A program made the translations under genes and the position numbers. A stretch of 21,263 nt of DNA from the IMG/VR virus record IMGVR_UViG_3300035698_029829, positions 135,427-156,689 of that record; one strand, written 5' to 3'. The stretch is from a virus. This document shows positions 1 through 6,827 of the stretch, piece by piece; positions within the stretch are counted from its first letter, which is position 1; every line of letters starts with the position of its first letter. The notes beneath the pieces were generated by a model, which was given only the letters and a program-made list of their open reading frames with translations, had not been told where the DNA came from and ran no database searches.

Positions 1-128
1 TCATCGCCGATCATGAAAATGGTGTCCTTGTTGTTGAACTGTATGAGAGACCCAACCGGATATTCGCTGAAGGGCCGATTCAAGATCTGATCACACTGCG
101 CATCCCGCTTAAATATCTGGTGATTCAT
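1..128 (-). CDS. Hypothetical protein, N-terminal 42 residues only
   Basis: The gene starts with ATG at 128-126 and runs off the left edge, so only the first 42 residues are visible (beginning MNHQIFKRDAQCDQILNRPF). The start is well supported: GGAGG lies 4 nt upstream, and the ATG overlaps the TGA of the upstream gene (125-1135) as ATGA, implying translational coupling and one mRNA. The visible part contains a stretch (EYPVGSLIQFNNKDTIFMIGD) that reads like strands of a small beta domain. No family is recognised; its role may be linked to the HTH-like protein upstream. Confidence 0.75.
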   Translation of the reverse strand, partial: MNHQIFKRDAQCDQILNRPFSEYPVGSLIQFNNKDTIFMIGD

Positions 129-1135
129 TTTCCCTCCACTGTTGGATTCATCAGCGGATGATCGAGTATCTCTCGAAAGACCGCAATCGGCGTAGTAGCC
201 ACCGGTATGGGAGTCGCACTCTCGAATAGCCGTTCCACCAACTTATCGAAGAACTTCGGGTCCTTCGCCTCCAACACCTTGACGCGCTCTCGCAGGGGGT
301 CCCCGAGGTCCCACACGTCAGCATCGTCGCTAATCTCCTCTGGGTCGCCGCCTACCAACGTCAGCATCTCACGATAGCCCGCTGGAACTCGGCAGACTTT
401 CGCCAGATGATCTACAACCTTATCAAAGAGATCCCAGGCGTCGTCGTTCAGATCGAGTGACAGAACAAGATCCCAATCCTCTTGGGTGATCGGCGGCGCA
501 CCAAGAATAGGATACTCTGCCCACTGGCTTATGAAATTGGGTGGCGTACCAGCCTCCAACGCACCTTCGAAGCGTTCCGGTAATAGCCCCAAGTCGTAGG
601 CAATCTGAAACCGCCCAAACCGTCGGTACAAAGCCTGTGCGAAGGATTCAGCGGTCAGTGGCCCCAGACCGCCACTATCCCACACCTTTTCAGCAAGGTT
701 CCTCAGTTGAACCTTGAAAAGCGGGAAGCGTTCACACAAACCTTCAAGCTCGTCGTTCAAGTCGTTCGCCTCACAGGCGGTAGACAGATGGGTGTCCTTA
801 CGCCATTCCGGAGCCTCGTAGAGCCACAAGAACTTGGCGAGTAGCGGGTTAGGGGTTACGCTCGGAGTTTTAATACCCTCTTGAAGTCCCTTCAAAGCCT
901 CGCCTGCTTCTTGATCTCGGAAGGCGACCTCCTTTAGAAGAGTTACGAGGGCCGACCGATAGCGTTTAATGAACCGTTCGCTGATCGCAGGGACAAGACC
1001 AGCCTCCGCGCGCGAGATGTTCGCCTGCCAGACATGCGCATGGTTCGCGACGAGGACCTGCGAGAATTTGAACCTTTTTCGGATCGCGATCAAAGGGGCG
1101 AACATCTCCCATCTACGTGGCTTCAACGTCTTCAT
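125..1135 (-). CDS. XRE/Cro-like HTH N-terminal domain protein, 336 aa
   Basis: Start ATG at 1135-1133 has GGAGG 5 nt upstream; an in-frame ATG four codons earlier is possible. Residues about 10-60 read like a lambda-repressor/XRE-type helix-turn-helix: RKRFKFSQVLVANHAHVW followed by QANISRAEAG and LVPAISERFIKRYRSALVTLL, matching the usual 'R..r.lSQ..lA...g.....ISR.E.G...p....l..y..AL' pattern. The remaining ~270 residues are acidic and helix-rich, with many Trp, and are not recognised; they could be a sensing or oligomerising domain. It is first in its unit and is followed, with ATGA overlap, by the partial gene at the edge. It is a plausible transcription regulator, but the HTH match is by eye and weaker than for a typical repressor. 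Confidence 0.6.
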   Translation of the reverse strand: MKTLKPRRWEMFAPLIAIRKRFKFSQVLVANHAHVWQANISRAEAGLVPAISERFIKRYRSALVTLLKEVAFRDQEAGEALKGLQEGIKTPSVTPNPLLAKFLWLYEAPEWRKDTHLSTACEANDLNDELEGLCERFPLFKVQLRNLAEKVWDSGGLGPLTAESFAQALYRRFGRFQIAYDLGLLPERFEGALEAGTPPNFISQWAEYPILGAPPITQEDWDLVLSLDLNDDAWDLFDKVVDHLAKVCRVPAGYREMLTLVGGDPEEISDDADVWDLGDPLRERVKVLEAKDPKFFDKLVERLFESATPIPVATTPIAVFREILDHPLMNPTVEGK

Positions 1136-1151
1136 ACAAACCTCCATCCCC

Positions 1152-1180
1152 TGCCTACCAAAGTCTAAGCGGTTTGTCAA
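1152..1180 (-). promoter_or_regulatory. Promoter P1 (weak -10), upstream of the XRE-like gene
   Basis: TTGACA (1180-1175) is followed by 17 bp and TAGGCA (1157-1152), a poor -10. The sequence around the -35 (CTCTTGACAAAC) is the same as in the other promoters here, but there is no TGAAC inverted repeat upstream. The expected mRNA start would lie almost on the SD, giving a very short leader. Confidence 0.45.
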
Positions 1181-1401
1181 GAGTTTTCGCGTCTTAGCCA
1201 CCAGAAAAATTTTTTGGCGCATTTTTTTAACTCAAGGATTTTAAGATTTTTAACTCTCTATGCGCGCGGGAATGAGCAAGCGCGGCGTACGCGAAGCGGG
1301 TCAGCGCGATGACACCCCCCACTGGGGCGATTTTTTTCACACCGGCACGCTTTGACTCGGCGCGTCAATTTTTTCTGAGTATAGGGGAGAAAAGGTGGTT
1401 T

Positions 1402-1445
1402 GCCCTCCTCCTCCTCCCGCTGAATACGGGCACTCGGAGGAGGGC
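1402..1445 (-). terminator. Hairpin after the 1452-2144 gene, probable terminator
   Basis: A 10-bp perfect stem (GCCCTCCTCC / GGAGGAGGGC, 1402-1411 with 1436-1445) contains an inner CCCG/CGGG stem (1416-1419 with 1427-1430). It starts 6 nt after the TAG stop of the leftward gene. The T-rich tract (CCTTTTCTCC on the minus strand) is about 8 nt beyond the stem, so it is not a textbook intrinsic terminator. Confidence 0.5.
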
Positions 1446-1451
1446 GGTAGG

Positions 1452-2144
1452 CTATTGGGTGGGGCTCACTTGAAGCCGGGTGACCGGCTTGTACTCGTAT
1501 TGGGGTTGACCGTCGTCGTCGCGGCCGACGAGCGCGAAAACGCGCACCCAGTCGCGAACGAATAGCTTGGCCCGCCGTCCGGTGCCCTTGATCTCGGAGC
1601 CCAAGCGACTGAAAATGGTTCCAGTGCGCTTGGCGGTGCCGTCGGCCCGATCCACATAAATGGGGAACCGTGTTTTGCACGCGCCGTATTCTTCGAGCAG
1701 GAGGGCTCGCACCTCGGCCAAGGTTGCGCATGGAGTCACGGTCTTGTCGCCACGCCGCTGCCAATTCTTTCCTCGGCCAGGTCGCCTCACGGTGTGAACC
1801 ACCTCGACCAAGAAAGCGGGGTCGTCGACTGGATCGTCGTCGGCCTCGGGGTCCCACTCCAGGACGCCGTTGTCGTCGAAGCCGTCGGGGCCGGTCCACT
1901 CGTTTATGGGGGTGAAGCCGCCTATGACGAGACCCATGTCGTCGTGGTGCCAGACGATCTCTTGCCCATCGATCTTCTCGCGAAGATCACCGGAGCCTTC
2001 ACTCGCTCCGAAGGCACGTGCTAAGGCACGCACACCGTGTCCGCTTCCGATGTGTGCAACGCGTTCACCCTTGAAGGCCAGAGTCCACAGACCGCTCATG
2101 GGGTGACCACTCAGGCCGCTGATTATGTCTCGGTAGAACTTCAT
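1452..2144 (-). CDS. Hypothetical protein, 230 aa, Asp-rich centre
   Basis: ATG at 2144-2142 has AAGGAG 6 nt upstream and overlaps the stop of the preceding small gene as ATGA, so the two form a coupled unit from P2. The first ~55 residues contain repeated short Gly-rich strand/turn segments (SGLWTLAFKGERVAHIGSGHG). Residues ~85-115 are very acidic (FDDNGVLEWDPEADDDPVDD). The C-terminal third is basic with alternating strands (RRAKLFVRDWVRVFALVGRD). No catalytic motif or membrane segment is visible and no family is recognised. A hairpin just after the stop probably ends transcription. Confidence 0.8.
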   Translation of the reverse strand: MKFYRDIISGLSGHPMSGLWTLAFKGERVAHIGSGHGVRALARAFGASEGSGDLREKIDGQEIVWHHDDMGLVIGGFTPINEWTGPDGFDDNGVLEWDPEADDDPVDDPAFLVEVVHTVRRPGRGKNWQRRGDKTVTPCATLAEVRALLLEEYGACKTRFPIYVDRADGTAKRTGTIFSRLGSEIKGTGRRAKLFVRDWVRVFALVGRDDDGQPQYEYKPVTRLQVSPTQ

Positions 2145-2404
2145 GTTCGGCTCCTTCTTTGATGCTGCGGTTGACTGAGTTTGTGGTTGCGCTGGCTCAC
2201 GGGGCCGTGCGGTAGGTTCAAGCCGGTAGAGCGCTTGAAGGCGCGCCGCAAGGTTCTCACCTCTACGATCTTGTCGTGTTGGTGGTTACAACAACTGGTA
2301 TCGAGCTTGGGTGCCTGGGTACAGAAGTCACCGAAATCTCGGCAAACTGTGTACTTGCGAACCAGTTCGTCCAGTTGGTTGGGAGCAGGGTTTATTCGTT
2401 TCAT
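2141..2404 (-). CDS. Small Cys/His-containing protein, 87 aa
   Basis: This is the first gene after P2. ATG at 2404-2402 is preceded by AGAGGAA at good spacing; an in-frame ATG (MREESS-M) lies close to the expected mRNA start and could be used instead. Residues ~20-50 contain C-x6-C, then a CCNHQH cluster (KYTVCRDFGDFCTQ ... DTSCCNHQHDK), which could bind a metal. The C-terminal 35 residues are basic and Gln/His-rich, suggesting nucleic-acid contact. The N-terminus MKRINPAPNQLDEL faintly resembles the shared MSRINPFHPLNDLL start of two proteins at 14542-15825. Not otherwise recognised. Confidence 0.75.
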   Translation of the reverse strand: MKRINPAPNQLDELVRKYTVCRDFGDFCTQAPKLDTSCCNHQHDKIVEVRTLRRAFKRSTGLNLPHGPVSQRNHKLSQPQHQRRSRT

Positions 2405-2433
2405 GCTTGATTCCTCTCTCATCTTGTAAGCCT

Positions 2434-2485
2434 ATTATATCAGAACTTGCAAGGTTTGTCAAGAGGAAATGAACGGCTTCGTTCA
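2434..2485 (-). promoter_or_regulatory. Promoter P2 with TGAAC-N6-GTTCA inverted repeat
   Basis: Consensus TTGACA (2462-2457), 17-bp spacer and consensus TATAAT (2439-2434). The perfect inverted repeat TGAACG-AAGC-CGTTCA (2485-2470) lies 7 bp upstream of the -35 and a few bases after the TAA of the preceding gene (2488-2486). It drives the 2404-1452 unit. Confidence 0.9.
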
Positions 2486-3040
2486 TTATTTTACGTCGAT
2501 GGTCAGAACCACGGTCGGTTTGTCGTCCACGGTCTCCAGCTTCACGTCGCCGATCTTCAGGCTCGACTGGCGGTCCTCGATGACGGCGGTTCGAGCTGCG
2601 TCGGTTAAGGCCACCTGGAGCACCGTTTCGGGGTCGCCACCTGCCACGAGTGTGAAGAGGGGTGTAACCAGGTCGAGGACCTTTTGGGTCGCCTCGGGTT
2701 TGGCTTCGGGTACAACTTTGGGCTCGATCCACTGACCACGGGAAAGGGCGGTATGCTTAATCCAATTCAGGTTGTTTGGATCGTCGGTTCGACCAAACTT
2801 TGTCTGAATGGCTTCCATGAAGCCCAGGTACTCAGCGTAAGTACAGTTGTCGTCGAGGAACTGATTCTCGATTCCGGCGGTAACGTAGCAGAATCCGCAC
2901 ATCTTCTGTCCGGAGCCGTTCTCCCCCTGGCCGGTGTCGCGGGTACTCTTGCCGCACTTGGTGCACGTATAGGCACTGTTGGGGGCCTCGGAGGAAAATG
3001 TCGTCGTAGTACCGGTGCTATCGTCTTTCATTTCGGGCAT
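2486..3040 (-). CDS. Zinc-ribbon protein, 184 aa
   Basis: ATG at 3040-3038 has AAGGAG 5 nt upstream, preferred over an in-frame start further up. A Thr/Ser-rich N-terminus (~28 aa) is followed by a four-cysteine zinc ribbon at about residues 24-50 (YTCTKCGKS ... KMCGFCYV). A helical middle part follows, then a C-terminal domain of about 85 residues (VLDLVTPLFTLVAGGDPETV ... VVLTIDVK) ending in alternating strands. It is the only full gene after P3 and lies behind an unusually long leader. Role unknown; zinc ribbons in phage proteins often mediate nucleic-acid or protein contact, which is inference here. Confidence 0.8.
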   Translation of the reverse strand: MPEMKDDSTGTTTTFSSEAPNSAYTCTKCGKSTRDTGQGENGSGQKMCGFCYVTAGIENQFLDDNCTYAEYLGFMEAIQTKFGRTDDPNNLNWIKHTALSRGQWIEPKVVPEAKPEATQKVLDLVTPLFTLVAGGDPETVLQVALTDAARTAVIEDRQSSLKIGDVKLETVDDKPTVVLTIDVK

Positions 3041-3312
3041 GGCCACTCCTTTTACGATCTTTGAAGACCCGATGCGAGGCGGCTTAGGCACCCCGCCTAA
3101 ACACCTGACCGCCCGTCAACTTGCCGCGTAGCTGCTGATCTCAGTCGTAGCCCCCGGCAGGAGGTTGCACTCCTGAAGCAGCTTCCCGCTTATCGGCCTG
3201 AGCTGATTCACGGCTAAAGACGTTTTTCAGCCTCCTTCTTCTCTTCCAAACGCTGCCGCGCTTCACCCCACATCAAGTCATCAAAGATCGTGTTCTTCTC
3301 ATTTACAGCCTT
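3041..3312 (-). other. Long (~270 nt) 5' leader of the zinc-ribbon gene, possibly structured
   Basis: From the expected P3 start to the ATG there are about 270 nt, unlike the 10-60 nt elsewhere. It contains small hairpins such as TTAGGC-GGGGT-GCCTAA just before the SD and AGGAG-TGCAAC-CTCCT further up, plus two overlapping tiny reading frames (see 3214-3273). No known riboswitch class is recognised. Confidence 0.4.
3214..3273 (-). CDS. Possible 19-aa micro-ORF in the P3 leader
   Basis: ATG at 3273-3271 encodes MWGEARQRLEEKKEAEKRL, a charged amphipathic helix. It is not preceded by an SD, but its ATG shares a base with the TGA of an upstream 9-codon frame (MRRTRSLMT, 3302-3273) as TGATG, a usual arrangement for re-initiation. 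The same frame continues upstream without a start as NEKNTIFDDL, which looks coding, so this could instead be the remnant of a longer gene that lost its start to a small indel. Confidence 0.3.
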   Translation of the reverse strand: MWGEARQRLEEKKEAEKRL

Positions 3313-3366
3313 ATTATACTAAATAATGAGAGTTTTGTCAAGAGGAAAGTGAACGCTCTTATTCAC
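3313..3366 (-). promoter_or_regulatory. Promoter P3 with inverted repeat overlapping a stop codon
   Basis: TTGACA (3341-3336), 17 bp, TATAAT (3318-3313). The repeat (TGAAT-AAGAGC-GTTCA, one arm base changed; flanking G and C also pair; 3366-3349) begins with the TGA stop of the upstream gene (3365-3363). It drives the zinc-ribbon gene. Confidence 0.85.
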
Positions 3367-4028
3367 TTACCCTTGGGCTTGTCCAACTTGGCTTCTCGCT
3401 GAGCTACGGCCGCCTCACGAGCCTTCAGAACTTCATCGCGCTCGCGCATCTTCTGAGCCTGGCTGCGCTGGCTCTCAGTGTCGTAGGCCAGCATCTCGAT
3501 CCGATGATAGAGCGGCTCCTCCTTTTTAATTTTAGTCCCGACGCTTAAAATTGTCTTCCCAGCCAGATCCAAGGGAAGGTGCTGCTCGATGTACAGCATG
3601 TGACCGGCCAGTTTGTACGACACATGCCCTTCGTCCCCATGATCTGTCCAAACCTCGGCGACGAGCAGCTCGCAATTATGGTACGCACCCAGGTTGGGAC
3701 CGCTCAGCAAACCGTCATCAAGTGCCTTGCGGGCAGCCTTCGGTATCCGCATTTGCAGCTCGTGGAAAGTCATGAACTCGCCGTGGTGGTCGTAGAGACC
3801 GGTTTGATAGACACGGCCAGTCGCCAGCCGCAGGGGATTGCCGATCTTACGACTGTTCCCTTCGTCGTCGGTGGGATGTAGTACGAACTCGGTCGGCAGG
3901 TCGAAAGTGAAGAATCGCCCAGACCGTAGTAGCTCGCCCAGCCAGGGCGGCGCAGGTTCGTGCGCTCGGTACAGGACATTTAAGTCCAGCAAGGTAGGGT
4001 GTACCGGCTTCTCAGATTTCTTGGTCAT
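3363..4028 (-). CDS. Hypothetical protein with C-terminal coiled coil, 221 aa
   Basis: ATG at 4028-4026 lies 1 nt after the TGA of the gene before it, with GAGGGGA as SD; the alternative GTG five codons upstream is less likely. The N-terminal ~165 residues form a mixed domain (TLLDLNVLYRAHEPAPPWLG ... YHNCELLVAEVW ... HMLYIEQHLPL). The last ~45 residues are a Lys/Glu/Arg-rich coiled coil (SQRSQAQKMRERDEVLKARE...). It is the last gene of a seven-gene unit; its stop codon forms one arm of the P3 inverted repeat. No family recognised. Confidence 0.8.
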   Translation of the reverse strand: MTKKSEKPVHPTLLDLNVLYRAHEPAPPWLGELLRSGRFFTFDLPTEFVLHPTDDEGNSRKIGNPLRLATGRVYQTGLYDHHGEFMTFHELQMRIPKAARKALDDGLLSGPNLGAYHNCELLVAEVWTDHGDEGHVSYKLAGHMLYIEQHLPLDLAGKTILSVGTKIKKEEPLYHRIEMLAYDTESQRSQAQKMRERDEVLKAREAAVAQREAKLDKPKGK

Positions 4029-4029
4029 G

Positions 4030-4398
4030 TCATCTCCCCTCACTGAGAATGGTCATACCAAGGGTACAACAACGCTCGCCGCTCCGTAGCACCACATCTG
4101 ACTGAGACTGCCCGATCACTTCCACCAGGAAACCTTCGTCATTCACGAGATGCGCCATCTTTTTCCTCGCTTGCGTCCATGTATCAGCCTCCACCGTCAA
4201 GATTGTTATCTTTTTCGGTGTTTCCTCCTCAATGTTCTTCGAGCGTCGCTCCAACTCCGCTGTCAGCGCCTCCGCCTCGGAGTGAGCCACCTCCAGGCAC
4301 TTGACAAGCCATCCTCCCCCATCGCCTTCGCGCTCCATCGCCTCGGCCAACTGCTGTTGGGCCTTCGCCTTCGCTGATTCAGTGATCTTAACCATCAT
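4030..4398 (-). CDS. Hypothetical protein, 122 aa, paralogue of the next gene
   Basis: Starts at tandem ATGs (4398 or 4395) behind AGAAGA; I take the first. Residues 1-62 are an Ala/Glu-rich helical extension. Residues ~63-122 (TILTVEADTWTQARKKMAHL, then EVIGQSQSDVVL, then CTLGMTILSEGR) align over their whole length with the 64-residue protein encoded at 4434-4628: TW, the QSQS-(D/E)-VVL block and the MT-(I/V)-LSE end are shared. This points to a tandem duplication with one copy gaining or losing an N-terminal domain. The compact alpha/beta core recalls small interaction modules, but function is unknown. Confidence 0.8.
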   Translation of the reverse strand: MMVKITESAKAKAQQQLAEAMEREGDGGGWLVKCLEVAHSEAEALTAELERRSKNIEEETPKKITILTVEADTWTQARKKMAHLVNDEGFLVEVIGQSQSDVVLRSGERCCTLGMTILSEGR

Positions 4399-4433
4399 CG
4401 TCTTCTTTCTGCACACATATGTGCCAGCTTGAT

Positions 4434-4628
4434 TTACTCCGCCTCGCTGAGGACGGTCATCGTCAGGACACACCGGCATTTGCCGTTTGGCAGGACCACC
4501 TCCGACTGGGATTGAGCGAGCACCCGGACGGGTTCCTTCCTCGCCAGGAGACGCAGCATTTCGTCGCCTGCCTCCTTCCATGTTGGTTCCGTGGCCATCA
4601 ATATCCATAACTTGTCTTTCGCGCTCAT
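4434..4628 (-). CDS. Small protein, 64 aa, single-domain paralogue
   Basis: ATG at 4628-4626 overlaps the preceding stop (ATGA) and has AGGAGG 5 nt upstream. It is the stand-alone version of the C-terminal domain of the protein at 4030-4398: WILMATEPTWKEAGDEML, AQSQSEVVLPNG and CVLTMTVLSEAE line up with that protein. Predicted fold from the pattern is strand-helix-strand-strand. The 35-bp gap after it contains the palindrome CACATATGTG (4415-4424). Function unknown. Confidence 0.8.
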   Translation of the reverse strand: MSAKDKLWILMATEPTWKEAGDEMLRLLARKEPVRVLAQSQSEVVLPNGKCRCVLTMTVLSEAE

Positions 4629-5062
4629 CGTGCCCTCCTCGCTTCCACGTCCTTGAAGGTGACATGACGTTCCACGACTCCAGCCTCCTCAGCTTTCCGG
4701 ATGCGTCCCAAAAGGGGAGCCCAGTACAAACTGGTCGAGAAGTGGTCCATCACGGTTATGGTCTCATCCGGCAAGTCTTCGATGATTGACTCCAGCATGG
4801 GAGATGGGACCAAGAACATGGCCAACATGAGGTTGCCGTAGGTCTCAAGGGCCGCCTCCCAGGTGATCGGATACGGTAGCTTTGCGGCGCGCCTGGTAGC
4901 CAACTTGGCGGCGGCGTGTAGAAACCGCGCCAACAGAGGCCGGTCTTCGGCCGCCAGCCGGACGATCTCTAATTGGGTGGCGTGCGACAAGCGCGCCGGA
5001 TCGTGATCCGTCGTACCTGGCACACGTCTCAACAGGTCCCTGGGGGTGATCCGAGTATTCAT
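4625..5062 (-). CDS. Hypothetical helical protein, 145 aa
   Basis: ATG at 5062-5060 overlaps the upstream TGA as ATGA; GAGG lies 6 nt before it. The sequence is dominated by amphipathic helices (HATQLEIVRLAAEDRPLLAR, FLHAAAKLATRRAAKLPYP) with a hydrophobic centre (LMLAMFLVPSPMLESIIEDL) too short and interrupted to be a clear membrane segment. The C-terminus is basic (EARRAR). Central position in the seven-gene unit from P4. No family recognised. Confidence 0.8.
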   Translation of the reverse strand: MNTRITPRDLLRRVPGTTDHDPARLSHATQLEIVRLAAEDRPLLARFLHAAAKLATRRAAKLPYPITWEAALETYGNLMLAMFLVPSPMLESIIEDLPDETITVMDHFSTSLYWAPLLGRIRKAEEAGVVERHVTFKDVEARRAR

Positions 5063-5517
5063 AGTCCACCTCTCTCGGCGAACTCTTTCAGGGAGATCTC
5101 CTTGTCCGGCACGAAGATCACGGCGTCCTGAACCTCGTAGTCGAACCGGTAGAACGATCCTTCGCCGTGCTTTTCCAGGGCGGCGTGGATACGCCGGGTC
5201 CCGCCATCGGTGACCTTGAGCTTCATTCCTTGATCGCCCATCCGGACGCCCACATGAAAGCGTTGTACCTCTTTGGCGGTGTAGACCTTGATCTCGGCCA
5301 GATCGGTTATGACCTTGGTCGGCTTGTTCCCTGCTTTCCACGACGGCTTCAGGTAGGGCTTCCCCTCGGGGGTCAACGCCGGGGATGACCAGGACATATC
5401 GGGGTCGGACAAGTCAACGCTCTCCCAAACGGCGACGCCGCCTCGATTCGCGATCCAATCCAGGAACTTCGCGGCATTCTCGGCCGCGCACTCGTGTCTG
5501 TATTTATTCGTTGTCAT
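5059..5517 (-). CDS. Hypothetical protein, 152 aa
   Basis: ATG at 5517-5515 has AAGGAGAGG upstream and overlaps the previous stop as ATGA. The N-terminus is basic with a helix (KYRHECAAENAAKFLDWIAN); the middle contains VAVWESVDLSDPDMSWSSP and a Lys-rich turn; the C-terminal half looks like a beta-rich domain with a short helix (RRIHAALEKHGEGSFYRFDY, DAVIFVPDKEISLKEFAE). No signal peptide or catalytic motif. Not recognised; likely co-translated with its neighbours. Confidence 0.8.
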   Translation of the reverse strand: MTTNKYRHECAAENAAKFLDWIANRGGVAVWESVDLSDPDMSWSSPALTPEGKPYLKPSWKAGNKPTKVITDLAEIKVYTAKEVQRFHVGVRMGDQGMKLKVTDGGTRRIHAALEKHGEGSFYRFDYEVQDAVIFVPDKEISLKEFAERGGL

Positions 5518-5828
5518 GACCTCTCCTTTTTCTGCGGCTTACCATCTTTCCATTGAAAACCAAACAATTTTACGCCACCTGGTACTGCCGATAAAATCGC
5601 CAAACCACGCGCCAAATCGTTGAATGCTTTTGCTGACCGTCCCTTTTCTTTCTTTGTTTTTGGGGCGTGAAACAGGTACTCACCGAAATGCGCCAAATCT
5701 GAAGCAATTTTCCCCGTTTCGCCGGATGAAAGGAATTCACCCAACGTATCTGGCAACTTGAGTTGATTGAACCACATCGGCACAGCTACCTGAAGTAGAT
5801 CAACCAACATTGTCTGTTGCTCATTCAT
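5514..5828 (-). CDS. Hypothetical protein, 104 aa
   Basis: ATG at 5828-5826, SD GGAG, ATGA overlap with the gene before. Mostly helical: a hydrophobic N-terminal helix (TMLVDLLQVAVPMWFNQL), a central segment (SGETGKIASDLAHFGEYLF), a Lys-rich linker and a C-terminal hydrophobic stretch (LARGLAILSAVPGGVKLFGF) ending in a basic tail. The DNA is A/T-richer than the adjacent genes, which could mark a separate origin. No family recognised. Confidence 0.8.
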   Translation of the reverse strand: MNEQQTMLVDLLQVAVPMWFNQLKLPDTLGEFLSSGETGKIASDLAHFGEYLFHAPKTKKEKGRSAKAFNDLARGLAILSAVPGGVKLFGFQWKDGKPQKKERS

Positions 5829-6532
5829 GATTTCTCCAGGAGACTATTTTCCTTGGCCACTTGGCCGGGGTGTCCTTCTAGGTAAGCGAGATAAGCGATC
5901 TTTTCGCTGTTGTTGGTTCGCACACACACCCCGCAGATGATCTCGGAGTTATCGTTGATGTAGTACTCGGCTTGCCAGAAACGGGAGTCCGCGCTCGTCC
6001 GTATGATCTTGGAGCATCGGTGGCACGTGTCATACCCGTCGGAGAAAACGCACTCGCCGATGGGCAGACCCAGCGGCCCGGCTACGAAGTCGGCGTCGTC
6101 GGGGGTGTCGTCGCCCAGGTTAACCGCGTCGCCCAACTCCGTGCGCGCTTCCTCCAGGAGGCAATACAGATCGGAGCACAGGCGTTCCTTTTTGTTGGCG
6201 TAGAACCACAGGGTAGCCTCGCGCAGAAGATCCAAGGCAATTTGGGTTGTCCAGTCGTGAACGATCACGAGCTGCTCGTCGTCGTGATCTTTGCCGACGA
6301 AGGCGATCCCTTCGTGATCTCCGAAATTGGGGGTCTCAGGATCGGACGGCCCTTCCACACCAAGGAGAACACCCTGCCCGGGCACACGGTGATCGGCGAC
6401 CACGGTATTCAGGTAAGCCAACGCCAGCGCCTGGCCCTCGTTGAAGTGAGAGTTGTACTCATCCTTCTCGTGGGAACCGATGCGATCCTTGAGGAATTTC
6501 AAGGTGTTAGCCTGAATCGGGTTTGTTGTCAT
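5825..6532 (-). CDS. Zinc-ribbon-containing protein, 235 aa
   Basis: First gene of the seven-gene unit from P4. ATG at 6532-6530 is preceded by AAGGAA and overlaps the stop of a 6-codon leader frame (MKETNK, 6549-6529) as ATGA; upstream in-frame ATGs lie at or before the expected mRNA start and are rejected. Residues ~1-120 are a mixed alpha/beta domain (FNEGQALALAYLNTVVADHR, EGIAFVGKDHDDEQLVIVHD), residues ~125-155 are acidic, and residues ~165-210 hold a split zinc ribbon (DTCHRCSKI ... EIICGVCVR). Function not recognised. Confidence 0.8.
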   Translation of the reverse strand: MTTNPIQANTLKFLKDRIGSHEKDEYNSHFNEGQALALAYLNTVVADHRVPGQGVLLGVEGPSDPETPNFGDHEGIAFVGKDHDDEQLVIVHDWTTQIALDLLREATLWFYANKKERLCSDLYCLLEEARTELGDAVNLGDDTPDDADFVAGPLGLPIGECVFSDGYDTCHRCSKIIRTSADSRFWQAEYYINDNSEIICGVCVRTNNSEKIAYLAYLEGHPGQVAKENSLLEKS

Positions 6533-6560
6533 TTGTTCGTTTCCTTCATCGTGTAATCCC

Positions 6561-6612
6561 ATTGTACCATAACTCACCTAGTTTGTCAAGAGGAAGTGAA
6601 CGGGGCCGTTCA
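6561..6612 (-). promoter_or_regulatory. Promoter P4 with inverted repeat overlapping a stop codon
   Basis: TTGACA (6589-6584), 17 bp, TACAAT (6566-6561). TGAACG-GCCC-CGTTCA (6612-6597) sits 7 bp upstream of the -35; its first three bases are the TGA stop of the upstream membrane-protein gene. It drives the seven genes at 6532-3363. Confidence 0.9.
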
Positions 6613-6807
6613 TTCATCAGCGCCGTCCTCCGTTACGTCCTTCATGCAAGGACACTCCTCAGCGACGATCTTGAGCTTTTCAAGCTCGACCCTCTGCGAC
6701 GAGGAAAGGCCAGTATCGACATTAACAATGTCGTCGCATGGCCCCAGGAAGAACGCTATCGCCACCGCGCACAGAGCTATGACCACTACGGCCGTCCACT
6801 TATCCAT
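6610..6807 (-). CDS. Small single-pass membrane or exported protein, 65 aa
   Basis: ATG at 6807-6805 with AAGGAG upstream. Residues 5-22 (TAVVVIALCAVAIAFFLG) are a hydrophobic helix preceded by one Lys, consistent with a membrane anchor or uncleaved signal. The remaining ~43 residues are acidic and contain CPC near the C-terminus (EECPCMKD). A lipobox is not met, because Pro precedes the candidate Cys. It is the second gene of the P5 unit, 20 bp after the 324-residue gene. Could be a membrane-targeted host modifier; function unknown. Confidence 0.75.
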   Translation of the reverse strand: MDKWTAVVVIALCAVAIAFFLGPCDDIVNVDTGLSSSQRVELEKLKIVAEECPCMKDVTEDGADE

Positions 6808-6827
6808 CGTCCCTCTCCTTTCAATTA

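Larger units (their letters stand above)
1136..1451. other. Gene-free spacer of ~315 bp
   Basis: Besides P1 and the hairpin at 1402-1445, this stretch holds A/T runs, a 10-bp direct repeat TTTTTAACTC (1224-1233 and 1247-1256), and CCCC-ACT-GGGG followed by CGATTTTTTT near 1311-1337, which would be terminator-like on the plus strand although no plus-strand gene ends here. Reading frames through it lack SDs and are very Arg-rich, so I call no gene. Confidence 0.5.

Noticed and set aside
1258-1899. A 213-codon minus-strand frame overlapping the 1452-2144 gene
   Set aside because: Extreme Arg/Pro/Gly content typical of a shadow frame in GC-rich coding DNA; no SD.
2470-2485. LexA (SOS) box reading of the TGAAC repeats
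   Set aside because: Known Gram-positive boxes have CGAAC arms separated by 4 bp; here the arms are TGAAC/GTTCA separated by 6 bp, so the match fails in spacing and outer base.
6610-6807. Lipoprotein signal in the small membrane protein
   Set aside because: The residue before the candidate Cys is Pro (LGPC), which does not fit the lipobox.
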